A stretch of DNA of 49,322 bases from an uncultured Bacteroidota bacterium (GCA_913009685.1 CAJVXP010000016.1:1-49322); one strand, 5' to 3'; positions 17,449 through 25,130 are shown, counted from the stretch's first letter. Translations and numbers: made by a program. The notes: generated by a model from the letters alone, not told the origin.

Positions 17449-18015
17449 ATGTCGTTACTCATCATTGACAATTACGATTCTTTCACCTACAACCTGGTTC
17501 AGTGTGTGGAGCAGGCCGGAGCGGAGGATTACCTTTTGGTGAAAAACGACAGGCTCGATTCATTAAAACCGACTCAATTTGAGAAGGTGCTGATTTCTCC
17601 CGGACCTGGTATTGCTTCCGAATCGGGTCAGCTTCCCGAATTTATCGAAAAGTTTTATCAAAGCAAATCATTTTTCGGTATTTGCCTCGGCTTTGAAGCG
17701 CTTTTGGAATTTTTAGGCGCAAAGCTAAGCCTGCTCTCCGAACCCATGCACGGCATACAAAATGAAGGAACAATTCTTTGTAATGACCCGGTTTTTCAAA
17801 ACCTTCCCCGGCAATTTCAGATCGGGCATTATCATTCGTGGTATGTCAAAGAGGAGGATTTCCCAAGAGAAACCGAAATTCTGATGAAAGACAGCTTTGG
17901 CCAGGTTATGGCTTTCCGGCATAAAAAGTATGATTTGCGTGCCGTGCAGTTTCACCCCGAGTCGTACATGACCGAATTTGGTTCGGAAATCATTAAAAAC
18001 TGGCTGACTTTATGA
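17449..18015 (+). CDS. pabA: Aminodeoxychorismate synthase component II (glutamine amidotransferase)
   Basis: A 188-residue class I glutamine amidotransferase supplying ammonia to PabB. It has DNYDSFTYNL at the N-terminus, the oxyanion strip SPGPG (50-54), the nucleophile Cys79 in GICLGFEA, and His169/Glu171 in QFHPES. The usual motif is GxCLGHQ; here His is Phe and Gln is Glu, while the triad residues are kept. TrpG is similar in sequence, but the neighbourhood with pabB and pabC decides for PabA. Its stop codon overlaps the ATG of a small signal-peptide-like frame. Confidence 0.92.
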   Translation: MSLLIIDNYDSFTYNLVQCVEQAGAEDYLLVKNDRLDSLKPTQFEKVLISPGPGIASESGQLPEFIEKFYQSKSFFGICLGFEALLEFLGAKLSLLSEPMHGIQNEGTILCNDPVFQNLPRQFQIGHYHSWYVKEEDFPRETEILMKDSFGQVMAFRHKKYDLRAVQFHPESYMTEFGSEIIKNWLTL

Positions 18016-18193
18016 AAATGAAAAAAACAGACAGTTTTATTTTTTTATTGTTTCTTTTGCTATGCGGGTTCTCTGAAGTGGCGTTCATCTGTATGTTCCG
18101 GTAGTTAACGGAGTAATTGCCCCGGAAGCCGGGGGTACGTTATCAGTTGGGGCTTCACGATTTTCAATACCAGTCGGTACGGATGGAAATTAG
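18012..18193 (+). pseudogene. Possible remnant of a small exported protein
   Basis: An ATG overlapping the pabA stop (ATGA) opens a 30-codon frame, 18012-18104. It reads like a signal peptide: MKMKKTDSFIF, a Leu-rich core, then CGFSEVAF. A second frame, open from about 18083 to the TAG at 18191-18193, continues with protein-like sequence (YVPVVNGVIAPEAGGTLSVG). A frameshift around 18080-18100 would join signal peptide and tail into a roughly 60-residue product. This may be a decayed gene or chance; no family is recognised. Confidence 0.3.
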
Positions 18194-18247
18194 TTATTAT
18201 CTTTCGGGAGATTTTTTAAAACGCAAAAAGAAAGAGAAACTATAAAC

Positions 18248-18907
18248 ATGGGGCAGGAAGAGATAAGGGAAAAGATAGTGGAAGCCGGCCAACGATTAGT
18301 GAAGAAGGGGCTGGTGACACGCAGCTGGGGGAACATCAGCGTACGAATAGATGAAAAAAACATGCTGATTACCCCAAGCGGTCGTGCTTACGAAAGCCTG
18401 AAGCCTGAAGAAATCGTGTTGATGAACTATCACACACTGAAATACGAAGGGAAAATCAAACCATCATCGGAATACCATCTGCATGCAGAAGTTTACAAAC
18501 AGCGCAAAGAAATCAATGCGGTAATTCACACACATCAAATGAATGCTACTACCGTGGCGACAGCACGGCGGGAAGTGCCACCGATTATCGACGACATGGT
18601 TCAAATTATCGGTCCAACCGTCAGGGTATCCGGATACACGCAGGCAGGAACACAAAAATTTGCCAAACGTGCTGTGAAAGCGCTTCGGGGACGACAAGCA
18701 GCGCTGCTTGCCAATCATGGCGCTGTGTGTATCGGGCGCAATCCGGAGGAGGCCTTTGCCGTTTGCGAAGTGCTCGAAAAAGCCTGTAAAACATTTATCG
18801 AAGCGGAATTTCTCGGTGGTGCCAAAACCATTTCAAAATTTTCAGCAGCGATCATGCATCAGGTCTATCTGAAAAAATATTCCAAATTAGAGGAGAAAAA
18901 CAGATAG
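18248..18907 (+). CDS. Class II aldolase/adducin family protein (fuculose-phosphate aldolase-like)
   Basis: A 219-residue protein of the AraD/FucA/MtnB family. SWGNISVR (phosphate-binding loop), SSEYHLHAEVY with Glu75 as likely general acid/base, HTHQ with His94 and His96, and LANHGAV with His157 give a full zinc site. It probably cleaves a sugar phosphate to glycolaldehyde phosphate or dihydroxyacetone phosphate plus an aldehyde. No kinase or isomerase neighbour identifies the sugar, so the gene symbol is left open. It is followed by rbfA, which has its own promoter. Confidence 0.9.
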   Translation: MGQEEIREKIVEAGQRLVKKGLVTRSWGNISVRIDEKNMLITPSGRAYESLKPEEIVLMNYHTLKYEGKIKPSSEYHLHAEVYKQRKEINAVIHTHQMNATTVATARREVPPIIDDMVQIIGPTVRVSGYTQAGTQKFAKRAVKALRGRQAALLANHGAVCIGRNPEEAFAVCEVLEKACKTFIEAEFLGGAKTISKFSAAIMHQVYLKKYSKLEEKNR

Positions 18908-19000
18908 AAAAGCTTTGTTGAGACAAATGTTTTTGGTTCCTGCTACAAGGAGCTGAAGCAAAAAAACATGAATTTGGAAATTAAGGCGCCAAAAAGATAT

Positions 19001-19008
19001 TATTTTTG
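19001..19008 (+). promoter_or_regulatory. -7 box four bases before the rbfA start
   Basis: TATTTTTG is followed by CAAC and the ATG at 19013, the same spacing as at the DUF3109 gene. A TTTG at 18973-18976 is a possible -33 element, 24 nt upstream. Confidence 0.6.
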
Positions 19009-19012
19009 CAAC

Positions 19013-19357
19013 ATGGAAAGTAAACGACAAGAACGAATTCAAAAACTGCTGCAACGCGACCTCGGCGAGATTTTTCAGCGCGAACTGGGGCATGTAACTA
19101 AAAACGCCATGGTAACCGTTACCAAAGTCTATGTAACCCCCGATTTGAGCCTGGCAAGGATTTATCTGAGCCTTTTTGCCTCAAAAGATAAAGCTGTGCT
19201 CATGAAACAGATTGAGCGTCATACCAAAGAAATTCGTAAAAATCTGGGCAACCGTATCCGGCATCAGCTGCGGATAGTTCCTGAATTGCAATTCTTTGAA
19301 GACGATTCGCTGGACTACATTGACCGGATCGATGAGTTACTGAAAAACGACCAATAA
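19013..19357 (+). CDS. rbfA: Ribosome-binding factor A
   Basis: A 114-residue RbfA, a KH-fold factor that binds immature 30S subunits and helps 16S rRNA 5' end maturation. Recognisable segments are ERIQKLLQRDLGEIFQREL, VTVTKVYVTPDLSLARIYLS and IRHQLRIVPELQFFEDDSLD. The start is the ATG at 19013; an upstream ATG at 18968 would add 15 residues encoded over the -7 box. It heads a likely two-gene operon with a methyltransferase 18 nt downstream. Confidence 0.94.
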   Translation: MESKRQERIQKLLQRDLGEIFQRELGHVTKNAMVTVTKVYVTPDLSLARIYLSLFASKDKAVLMKQIERHTKEIRKNLGNRIRHQLRIVPELQFFEDDSLDYIDRIDELLKNDQ

Positions 19358-19375
19358 TTTAACACTGAATTTTTT

Positions 19376-20203
19376 ATGCAGTACGACCCCATAAAACGAA
19401 AACTGGGTGCTGTTTTTAACCGGACTCCTGCTTTTCGGAAACTTTTTTACCGGATACTTGATTTGCTTTTGTTGCGCTCGTGGCACATCCGCAAAGAACT
19501 ACGGCAAATTGAAAAAGAAAAAACAACTCCGCTATCGGTTCTCGATGCCGGTTCCGGATTCGGACAATACGATTACTACATGGCCCGGCGCCACAAAGAC
19601 TGGCATATTAAAGGCGTTGATGTTAAGCCGGAACAGATTGCCGATTGCAACACTTTTTTCGATAAAATCGGCTTGAAGAATGCCCGGTTTGCCGAAGCCG
19701 ACCTCTCCGCTTTTGATGAAAAAGAAACTTACGATCTGGTTTTGTGTGTGGATGTAATGGAGCATATCGAAGAGGATGAAAGGGTGCTGAAAAACTTTTG
19801 TCACGCTATAAAAGAAGGCGGAATGCTGCTCATTTCAACACCTTCCGACCAGGGCGGCTCCGACGTGCATCGCCATGACCATGAAGAAGGAGGAGAACAC
19901 TCATTTATCGACGAACATGTACGCGATGGCTATGGTATCCGGGAAATTGCAGACAAAATGAAACGCGCCGGCTTTTCAAAAACAGAAGTATATTATCAGT
20001 ATGGGCCCGCCGGAAAACTGGGCTGGAAGCTCAGCATGAAATTTCCCATCATCATACTCAATACCAGCTATCTGTTTTTTATCATTCTGCCTTTTTATTA
20101 TCTGTTGACATTTCCCTTTGTGCTGATTTTAAACTATTTCGATGTAAAAGGAAACCACACAACCGGCACGGGGTTAATTGCGAAAGGGTGGAAACGGGGC
20201 TAA
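19376..20203 (+). CDS. Class I SAM-dependent methyltransferase with C-terminal membrane segment
   Basis: A 275-residue protein. The SAM motif I VLDAGSGFGQ is at 55-64, followed by the acidic motif II region (KGVDVKPEQ) and VLCVDVMEHIEED. After the Rossmann domain there is a strongly hydrophobic segment (LFFIILPFYYLLTFPFVLIL) near residues 225-250, suggesting membrane attachment and a lipid-like substrate. It follows rbfA closely; co-transcription does not specify the substrate. Its stop codon overlaps that of the convergent gene by 4 nt. Confidence 0.85.
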   Translation: MQYDPIKRKLGAVFNRTPAFRKLFYRILDLLLLRSWHIRKELRQIEKEKTTPLSVLDAGSGFGQYDYYMARRHKDWHIKGVDVKPEQIADCNTFFDKIGLKNARFAEADLSAFDEKETYDLVLCVDVMEHIEEDERVLKNFCHAIKEGGMLLISTPSDQGGSDVHRHDHEEGGEHSFIDEHVRDGYGIREIADKMKRAGFSKTEVYYQYGPAGKLGWKLSMKFPIIILNTSYLFFIILPFYYLLTFPFVLILNYFDVKGNHTTGTGLIAKGWKRG

Positions 20204-20874
20204 AGCAGACCTTTCATCTCCATGGTATTCAAGATAATTTGTATTACCTCCTGGCGGGTAAAGACCGAAACATTAATGACTAAATCAAAATAGGTCTCGG
20301 CAATGGGTTTTCCGGAGAACTGTTCCAAAAAGAAGTTCCGTTTCCGGTCGGTGTCTTTGATATAAGCTTCCACATTTTTCCCGGAAAACTGTTTACGGAG
20401 GCCGACCGTTTTTACCCGCCACTCAAAAGGTGCTACCAAACGAATATTCAACCCGTTGGGAATGCCGGCTGTAGAAATCACGCCTGCACGTCCTACGATG
20501 ATAGCATTGCCTTTTTGCGCCTCATAACGAATGATATCCGAAATAGTATCCCGGATTTTTTTATCGTTTTTAAAATAGCGCAGCGACATCGCCTTAATCA
20601 CATCATCCATTACACTGCTTTTCGAAATAAGAAACTCGTGTTCGAGACGGTGGCGGTCGAGATGTAGTTTTTCAGCCGATTTATCCAGAATTTCCTTGTT
20701 CACAAAATGCCAGTGCAGCCCTTTTTTCCGGAAGATTTTTACCAGATCCGAAGCCAGTGCCGTGGCATTACAACCGGTTTCTCGCGACAGCGTAATAAAC
20801 GGTCCTGTACCTGACGGTTCTTTTTTTTGCCCGTAATATCTTTCGGACAAATATGCTATGAGATTAGTTGGCAT
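20200..20874 (-). CDS. Cytidylate kinase-like family protein
   Basis: A 224-residue P-loop protein of the Cytidylate_kin2/AAA_26 type. The N-terminus has TLSRETGCNATALA in place of a normal GxGKST loop, then HFVNKEIL and IIRYEAQKGNAIIVGRAG, typical of this family. It is related to CMP kinase but a nucleotide substrate has not been fixed for most members. Tail-to-tail with the methyltransferase, sharing 4 nt. Confidence 0.8.
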   Translation of the reverse strand: MPTNLIAYLSERYYGQKKEPSGTGPFITLSRETGCNATALASDLVKIFRKKGLHWHFVNKEILDKSAEKLHLDRHRLEHEFLISKSSVMDDVIKAMSLRYFKNDKKIRDTISDIIRYEAQKGNAIIVGRAGVISTAGIPNGLNIRLVAPFEWRVKTVGLRKQFSGKNVEAYIKDTDRKRNFFLEQFSGKPIAETYFDLVINVSVFTRQEVIQIILNTMEMKGLL

Positions 20875-20951
20875 GGCTTTCGCTTTTTCTTTTCTTACGA
20901 AACAGCCGGGGAATTGGTTTCCTTTTTACAAAACTTTTTGATAAAAATTAG

Positions 20952-21353
20952 TTAAAAGTGCAGTTTATGATAATCGAATGTCTGGCTGTCGCGGAAATTC
21001 CGGATTTTTTCTGCCAGTAAAAGAAAAATCGGGACATCATTTTCCCGTAACCATTTTTCCGCTTCCGGCCGCTGATGTACGGCATCTGCAAACATCACGA
21101 GAAAATCAAAATTGTATTTCCGTAGCCAGGCATAGGCTTTGGGCTGTTTGTCGATGGCTCCATCCAAAGCGGCAAATTGCGGGTAATTATTTTTCAGAAG
21201 CCAGTCGGCAGCTTCATAACTTCCGCGAATAGCACTGCTCAGCGCCGCCAGCTCCGGGTAACCATTTTGTAACAGCCATTGCTGGAAAGCGCTATCTGTC
21301 TCGGAGAAAGTCTCGCCGAAAGCTATCAATATTTTGGGCGGATAGTTCAGCAT
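20952..21353 (-). CDS. Protein of four 25-residue helical repeats, unknown function
   Basis: A 133-residue protein from the ATG at 21351-21353 (MLNYPPKILI). A longer frame to 21401 would be encoded by the palindromic element, so it is rejected. After an FGETFSETDS lead there are four units of 25 residues with the pattern AxxWLxxNxYPxxAALxxAIxxxxE: FQQWLLQNGYPELAAL, AADWLLKNNYPQFAAL, AYAWLRKYNFDFLVMF, AEKWLRENDVPIFLLL. A Trp-Leu pair and a small/hydrophobic helix recur in each. This looks like a short alpha-solenoid for protein binding. I do not recognise the family; no enzyme motif or signal peptide. Confidence 0.75.
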   Translation of the reverse strand: MLNYPPKILIAFGETFSETDSAFQQWLLQNGYPELAALSSAIRGSYEAADWLLKNNYPQFAALDGAIDKQPKAYAWLRKYNFDFLVMFADAVHQRPEAEKWLRENDVPIFLLLAEKIRNFRDSQTFDYHKLHF

Positions 21354-21364
21354 TTTAAATAAAA

Positions 21365-21523
21365 AAGAGGATGTCCAAAAAATAAAGTTCACGCAAAGCA
21401 CGCTAAATTTTCACGCAAAACACGCAAAGGTTAAATTGTTAAGAATAAGGGTTTTGCATTCTTAACGTTTTCTTTGCGATTTTTGCGTGAACCATCAAAC
21501 GCGACCTTTTTGGACATCCTCTT
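21365..21523. repeat. 159-bp nested palindrome after fbaA
   Basis: Perfect 17-bp terminal inverted repeats AAGAGGATGTCCAAAAA (21365-21381) and complement (21507-21523). Inside are TTCACGCAAA (21388-21397) and its complement (21482-21491), further ACGCAAA copies at 21413 and 21423, and a central 9-bp stem GTTAAGAAT (21438-21446)/ATTCTTAAC (21458-21466). No coding capacity and no clear target duplication. It sits 12 nt beyond the fbaA stop, so it may double as a transcription terminator. Confidence 0.6.
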
Positions 21524-21535
21524 CGGTTTTTTATG

Positions 21536-22615
21536 TTAATATCTGTTCAGACAGTTCAGGTCGGTGAAAGCCTGAACCAGCCTTTCTTTCATCGATTCTT
21601 CACCGGCACGCAACCATTTGCGCGGGTCGTAATATTTTTTATTGGGAACATCATCTCCATCAGGATTACCAATCTGTGCCTGAAGGTAGTCGTGATATTT
21701 GGCTTCGTAATTACGAATGCCATCCCAGAAAGCCCATTGTGTATCTGTGTCGATGTTCATTTTTATCACGCCATAGGAAACCGCTTCTTTGATTTTTTCA
21801 GGCTCAGAACCCGAACCGCCGTGGAAAACAAAGTCTACAGGATTTTCGTCCGTATGATGCTTTTCCTGGATATATTTCTGCGAGTTGTGCAAAATAACCG
21901 GTTCCAATTTCACATTTCCGGGTTTGTAAACGCCGTGAACATTTCCAAACGCGGCGGCAATGGTAAACCGCGGGCTAACCGACAACAGCTCTTCGTAAGC
22001 ATGATCTACCTCTTCGGGCTGCGTGTAAAGTCTTGAATTTTCGATATCCGAATTGTCCACACCATCTTCTTCGCCACCGGTGATCCCCAGCTCAATTTCG
22101 AGGGTCATACCCATTTTCGACATTCTTTCGAGAAACCGTTTAGAGGTTGCAATATTCTCTTCTAACGGCTCCACCGACAAATCCAGCATGTGGGAGCTGA
22201 AAAGCGGTTTGCCGTGCATTTCAAAATATTTTTCACCGGCATCGAGGAGTCCTTCTACCCATGGCAGCAGCTTTTTGGCACAATGGTCAGTATGTAAAAT
22301 AACCGGAATGCCGTACATCTCAGCGAGTTGATGAACTTGTTGTGCGCCGGCAACACTTCCGGCCACAGCTGCCTGCTGGTTTTCGTTGGAAATAGCTTTC
22401 CCGGCAAAAAAAGCGCCGCCGCCATTGGAAAACTGGATAATGATAGGAGAATTTACCTCTTTTGCAGCTTCCATAGCCGCATTAATGGAGTCGGAGCCTA
22501 TCACATTAACAGCAGGAATGGCAAACTTTTGCTGCTTGGCAATTTTAAAAATATATTGCACATCGTCGCCGGTTACTACACCGGGTTTAATTTTGTCTGA
22601 GATTTTTACTGACAT
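21536..22615 (-). CDS. fbaA: Class II fructose-bisphosphate aldolase
   Basis: A 359-residue zinc aldolase, the same length as E. coli FbaA, splitting fructose 1,6-bisphosphate into glyceraldehyde 3-phosphate and dihydroxyacetone phosphate in glycolysis and gluconeogenesis. Signatures: ILHTDHCAKKLLPW, EIELGITGGEEDGVDN, FGNVHGVY (zinc His), FHGGSGS and NIDTDTQWAFW. Monocistronic, with a clear -7 box upstream and the palindromic element downstream. Confidence 0.97.
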   Translation of the reverse strand: MSVKISDKIKPGVVTGDDVQYIFKIAKQQKFAIPAVNVIGSDSINAAMEAAKEVNSPIIIQFSNGGGAFFAGKAISNENQQAAVAGSVAGAQQVHQLAEMYGIPVILHTDHCAKKLLPWVEGLLDAGEKYFEMHGKPLFSSHMLDLSVEPLEENIATSKRFLERMSKMGMTLEIELGITGGEEDGVDNSDIENSRLYTQPEEVDHAYEELLSVSPRFTIAAAFGNVHGVYKPGNVKLEPVILHNSQKYIQEKHHTDENPVDFVFHGGSGSEPEKIKEAVSYGVIKMNIDTDTQWAFWDGIRNYEAKYHDYLQAQIGNPDGDDVPNKKYYDPRKWLRAGEESMKERLVQAFTDLNCLNRY

Positions 22616-22649
22616 GATATTTTCTGTTTTTATGATTGATTTCTGTTTA

Positions 22650-22657
22650 CAAAATTA
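22650..22657 (-). promoter_or_regulatory. -7 box of fbaA
   Basis: TAATTTTG on the minus strand, 34 nt before the ATG. Confidence 0.55.
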
Positions 22658-22757
22658 ACAAAATAAACAGCCTCTGGCAGGTTGTTCCGTTAAATTGGGT
22701 TAAATGGGTGTGGGTATAGAAAAAACATGGCTTCAATGCTTTACACAAACGATTGCA

Positions 22758-23813
22758 TTATTTGACCACTTTATATTTTTTTGATTTTTTATAGACATGC
22801 CGTATCCAAACGGGTAATATGATAACACCGGCAAACAGGTAAGGATAGTACGAAATAAGCCGCCAGAAAATAGCGAGTGTGGTAATCCAGGCTTTGTTGG
22901 GAATGAGGTCGCCGAGAAAGTTGGTGAAGATATATTCGGCAATACCGCTGCCGCCGGGTGTCGGACTTACCAGCAGGATAATCCACATGCTCAGCTGGCG
23001 GCCATAAATCAGAAACTGGTCATAGAGATTTTTGGACTGTTCAAAAAAGGCGAGAAACAGGAAGTTAACCACCCAATATCTTCCTGTCCAGGAGATAATC
23101 GTAGCCAAACCACTTTTAAACCAATAAATAAACGGTTTCTTTTTAATGATCTTTGAAGTCTGTATGAGCTGGTTGGCCCACTTACGGGCACCCATCCGCC
23201 ATTTTTTCAACAACGGAAAAAGAAAAACCCAGGAGATAAACAATTTGAACAGATATGGGTTCACGAATAAAGCATAAGCAAGGAAGAAAGTGTAAACGAG
23301 GATGATGCCAAAACCGATATAAAAACCGTAAATAATCTCCGAGTAATAATGTGCTTCGGGTGGGAAAATATTGTTGCCGTAAAAGAGATAGACCAGAGGC
23401 ACCGAAAGTATAAAGAAAACTTCATCGAGAAAAATAGCTGTGAGTACCACCGCCGTACTTTCGCCTCCGCTGAGTCCTTCTTTGTAAAGAAAAAAAATGG
23501 CCGGGGCAGTACCACCCACCACCGATGGCGAAACAGCAGAACTAAACTCCCACAACATAATGACACTGAAAGCCTGTTTCCAGCTAAGGCGATTATCGGT
23601 AAGGATAATAAGGCGATACATGTAAGCCACATCGCGTACAAACATCATCGAAAAAGCAATCACGAGAAAAAGCAACGTATGCCAGGTAAACTCAACAAAA
23701 GAAAAGGCTTCCGCATTAAAATTGCGATACAATAACCAGCCGCTTACCCCTACTCCAATAAGAATGGGGAAAATAATTCGCGAGGGGCGAAGGCTGTTTA
23801 TTATTTTATCCAA
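22758..23813 (-). CDS. Flippase-like membrane protein (LPG synthase TM / UPF0104 family)
   Basis: A 351-residue integral membrane protein with about eight helices, belonging to the lysylphosphatidylglycerol synthase TM-region family. Typical segments are WEFSSAVSPSVVGGTAPA and LVSPTPGGSGIAEYIF, the two conserved proline/glycine loops. It lacks the soluble aminoacyltransferase domain of MprF, so it is probably a lipid-linked transporter or flippase rather than an LPG synthase. The only usable start near the N-terminus is TTG (23811-23813); an upstream in-frame stop excludes a longer protein. A perfect -7 box lies 21 nt upstream. Confidence 0.85.
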   Translation of the reverse strand: MDKIINSLRPSRIIFPILIGVGVSGWLLYRNFNAEAFSFVEFTWHTLLFLVIAFSMMFVRDVAYMYRLIILTDNRLSWKQAFSVIMLWEFSSAVSPSVVGGTAPAIFFLYKEGLSGGESTAVVLTAIFLDEVFFILSVPLVYLFYGNNIFPPEAHYYSEIIYGFYIGFGIILVYTFFLAYALFVNPYLFKLFISWVFLFPLLKKWRMGARKWANQLIQTSKIIKKKPFIYWFKSGLATIISWTGRYWVVNFLFLAFFEQSKNLYDQFLIYGRQLSMWIILLVSPTPGGSGIAEYIFTNFLGDLIPNKAWITTLAIFWRLISYYPYLFAGVIILPVWIRHVYKKSKKYKVVK

Positions 23814-23834
23814 TTTCCTGCATTTTTAACCCAA

Positions 23835-23842
23835 CAAAGATA
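23835..23842 (-). promoter_or_regulatory. -7 box of the flippase-like gene
   Basis: TATCTTTG on the minus strand, 21 nt before the TTG start. Confidence 0.5.
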
Positions 23843-23915
23843 CGTAATCCTTATATCCGCAAGAGTCATCTATACCGCAAAAGTAAAATCGACATGGTTA
23901 ACGGTCAAAATGACA

Positions 23916-23937
23916 GGCGGTTATGTTATTAACCGCC
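23916..23937. promoter_or_regulatory. Perfect palindrome upstream of hsp20
   Basis: GGCGGTTA (23916-23923) and TAACCGCC (23930-23937) form an 8-bp inverted repeat with a 6-nt spacer. Its centre is about 80 nt before the start predicted from the sigma-54-like site. It could be an activator or repressor site, or the stem of a terminator, though no T run follows. Confidence 0.4.
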
Positions 23938-23979
23938 ATATTGGCGCAAGCTGTTCATTTTGTCCTTTTATTTTTTTAA

Positions 23980-23995
23980 TGGTACAAGATTTGAA
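23980..23995 (+). promoter_or_regulatory. Sigma-54-like promoter candidate for hsp20
   Basis: TGGTAC, five bases, then TTGAA resembles TGGCAC-N5-TTGC, with the correct spacing but T for C in the -24 element and A for C in the -12 element. No TAnnTTTG box is present before hsp20, unlike most genes here, so an alternative sigma factor is plausible. Confidence 0.3.
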
Positions 23996-24034
23996 AAACA
24001 CAAATTGAAATTTAATAATATTATAAATTAAATT

Positions 24035-24043
24035 GAAAGGAGG
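24035..24043 (+). promoter_or_regulatory. Strong Shine-Dalgarno sequence of hsp20
   Basis: GAAAGGAGG ends 8 nt before the ATG. Bacteroidota genes, including nearly all others here, lack such a sequence, so this one is exceptional. Confidence 0.7.
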
Positions 24044-24051
24044 ATTAAACC

Positions 24052-24474
24052 ATGAACTTAGTAAAATTTAATCAGTATCCGACATTTACCGACCTGCTCG
24101 AAAACATTGAAAGAAACTTTTTGGGTCGCGTTGATGAAAACAGCGGAGACATTCCTGCTGTAAACATCAAAGAGGAAAATGACAAATTTGTGCTGGAAAT
24201 GGCTGCTCCGGGAATGAAAAAAGAAGATTTCAAAATCAACCTGGACAATTATCAGCTGACCATTTCTGCGGAAACCAAAGATGAAAAGAAAGAAAAAGAA
24301 GACAACTACACACGCAGAGAGTTTGTGTACAGCAGCTTCAGCCGTTCGTTCACCCTGCCTAAGACTATCGACATTGAAAAGATTAAAGCAGATTACAAGA
24401 ACGGTGTCCTGAACATTGTTCTTCCCAAAAAAGAAGAAGAAGCCAAACTTACCAAACAGATTAAGATTTCGTAA
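24052..24474 (+). CDS. Small heat shock protein, Hsp20/alpha-crystallin family
   Basis: A 140-residue ATP-independent holdase chaperone. The alpha-crystallin domain runs from about PAVNIKEENDKFVLEMAAPG to the C-terminus and contains YKNGVLNIVLPK, the signature A/G-x-L motif. The tail has the oligomer-forming I-x-I (IKIS). The gene stands alone between a divergent flippase-like gene and a strong terminator. Its upstream region lacks the standard -7 box and has a strong Shine-Dalgarno sequence, a sigma-54-like site and a palindrome, all suggesting special heat- or stress-dependent control. Confidence 0.95.
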   Translation: MNLVKFNQYPTFTDLLENIERNFLGRVDENSGDIPAVNIKEENDKFVLEMAAPGMKKEDFKINLDNYQLTISAETKDEKKEKEDNYTRREFVYSSFSRSFTLPKTIDIEKIKADYKNGVLNIVLPKKEEEAKLTKQIKIS

Positions 24475-24501
24475 AAGTGAACGGAAAGGTATGGAGTATG
24501 G

Positions 24502-24531
24502 AAAAGCCCGGTGAATGCCGGGCTTTTTTTT
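24502..24531 (+). terminator. Rho-independent terminator after hsp20
   Basis: AAAAGCCCGG (24502-24511) pairs with CCGGGCTTTT (24518-24527), followed by more T. An A run on the other side may let it serve the convergent TetR gene. Confidence 0.85.
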
Positions 24532-24545
24532 ATGGGCTTTCCGGA

Positions 24546-25130
24546 TTAATCCGGAGACATCCCTTTGATGATAATATTTAGCAAGTCATCGAAATGCGGC
24601 TGCAGCTCGTCATATTTATTCTGAAGGAAGAATGGTATCTCCAACCCTTTCAAAACCATAATAAACACATCGAGCAACACTCCGGTACTTTTTTCTCTGT
24701 TTCCAAACACTCCTTCTTCAATGCCCTGGTTAATGATAAACCGCAACTGAACTTTCTCCCAGTGATCCATTTCGCTACGCAGCTTGTCGATAAATTCAAA
24801 ATGCTCAAAAAAGTCGGCTTTTAGTGTTTCATGGTAGTTGGCAGCCTGTTGCAGAACAGCCATCCGGGTGAAAAGGTATTTTTTTAATTTCTTCTTCGCA
24901 TCCAAATTTGTATTGGTAACAATCACCGAAAGCTCCTTTTTCATATGTTCGATTTCGCGGGAAACGACCTCCGTAAACAGCTCTTCCTTACTGGCAAAAT
25001 GATAGTAAAGAGAGCCTTTGGCTTTGTGTGATACCCGGGCAATTTCATCCATTGAGGTCTTGTAAAAGCCATAGCGGCTAAAAATTTTTGTTGCTACCGC
25101 CAGTATTTTTTCCTTTGTGTTGTGCATCAT
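24546..25130 (-). CDS. TetR family transcriptional regulator
   Basis: A 194-residue repressor-type regulator. The N-terminal helix-turn-helix is clear: ILAVATKIFSRYGFYKTSMD and ARVSHKAKGSLYYHFASKEE. The C-terminal ligand/dimer domain is variable and does not reveal the effector. Either of two tandem ATGs (25130 or 25127) can be the start. No pump or operon follows it directly; the target is unknown. Confidence 0.92.
   Translation of the reverse strand: MMHNTKEKILAVATKIFSRYGFYKTSMDEIARVSHKAKGSLYYHFASKEELFTEVVSREIEHMKKELSVIVTNTNLDAKKKLKKYLFTRMAVLQQAANYHETLKADFFEHFEFIDKLRSEMDHWEKVQLRFIINQGIEEGVFGNREKSTGVLLDVFIMVLKGLEIPFFLQNKYDELQPHFDDLLNIIIKGMSPD

Noticed and set aside
21533-22036. 167-codon frame antisense to fbaA
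   Set aside because: Shadow of the strongly conserved aldolase.
23880-24050. CIRCE/HrcA operator for hsp20
   Set aside because: TTAGCACTC-N9-GAGTGCTAA is absent; the palindrome present has a different sequence.
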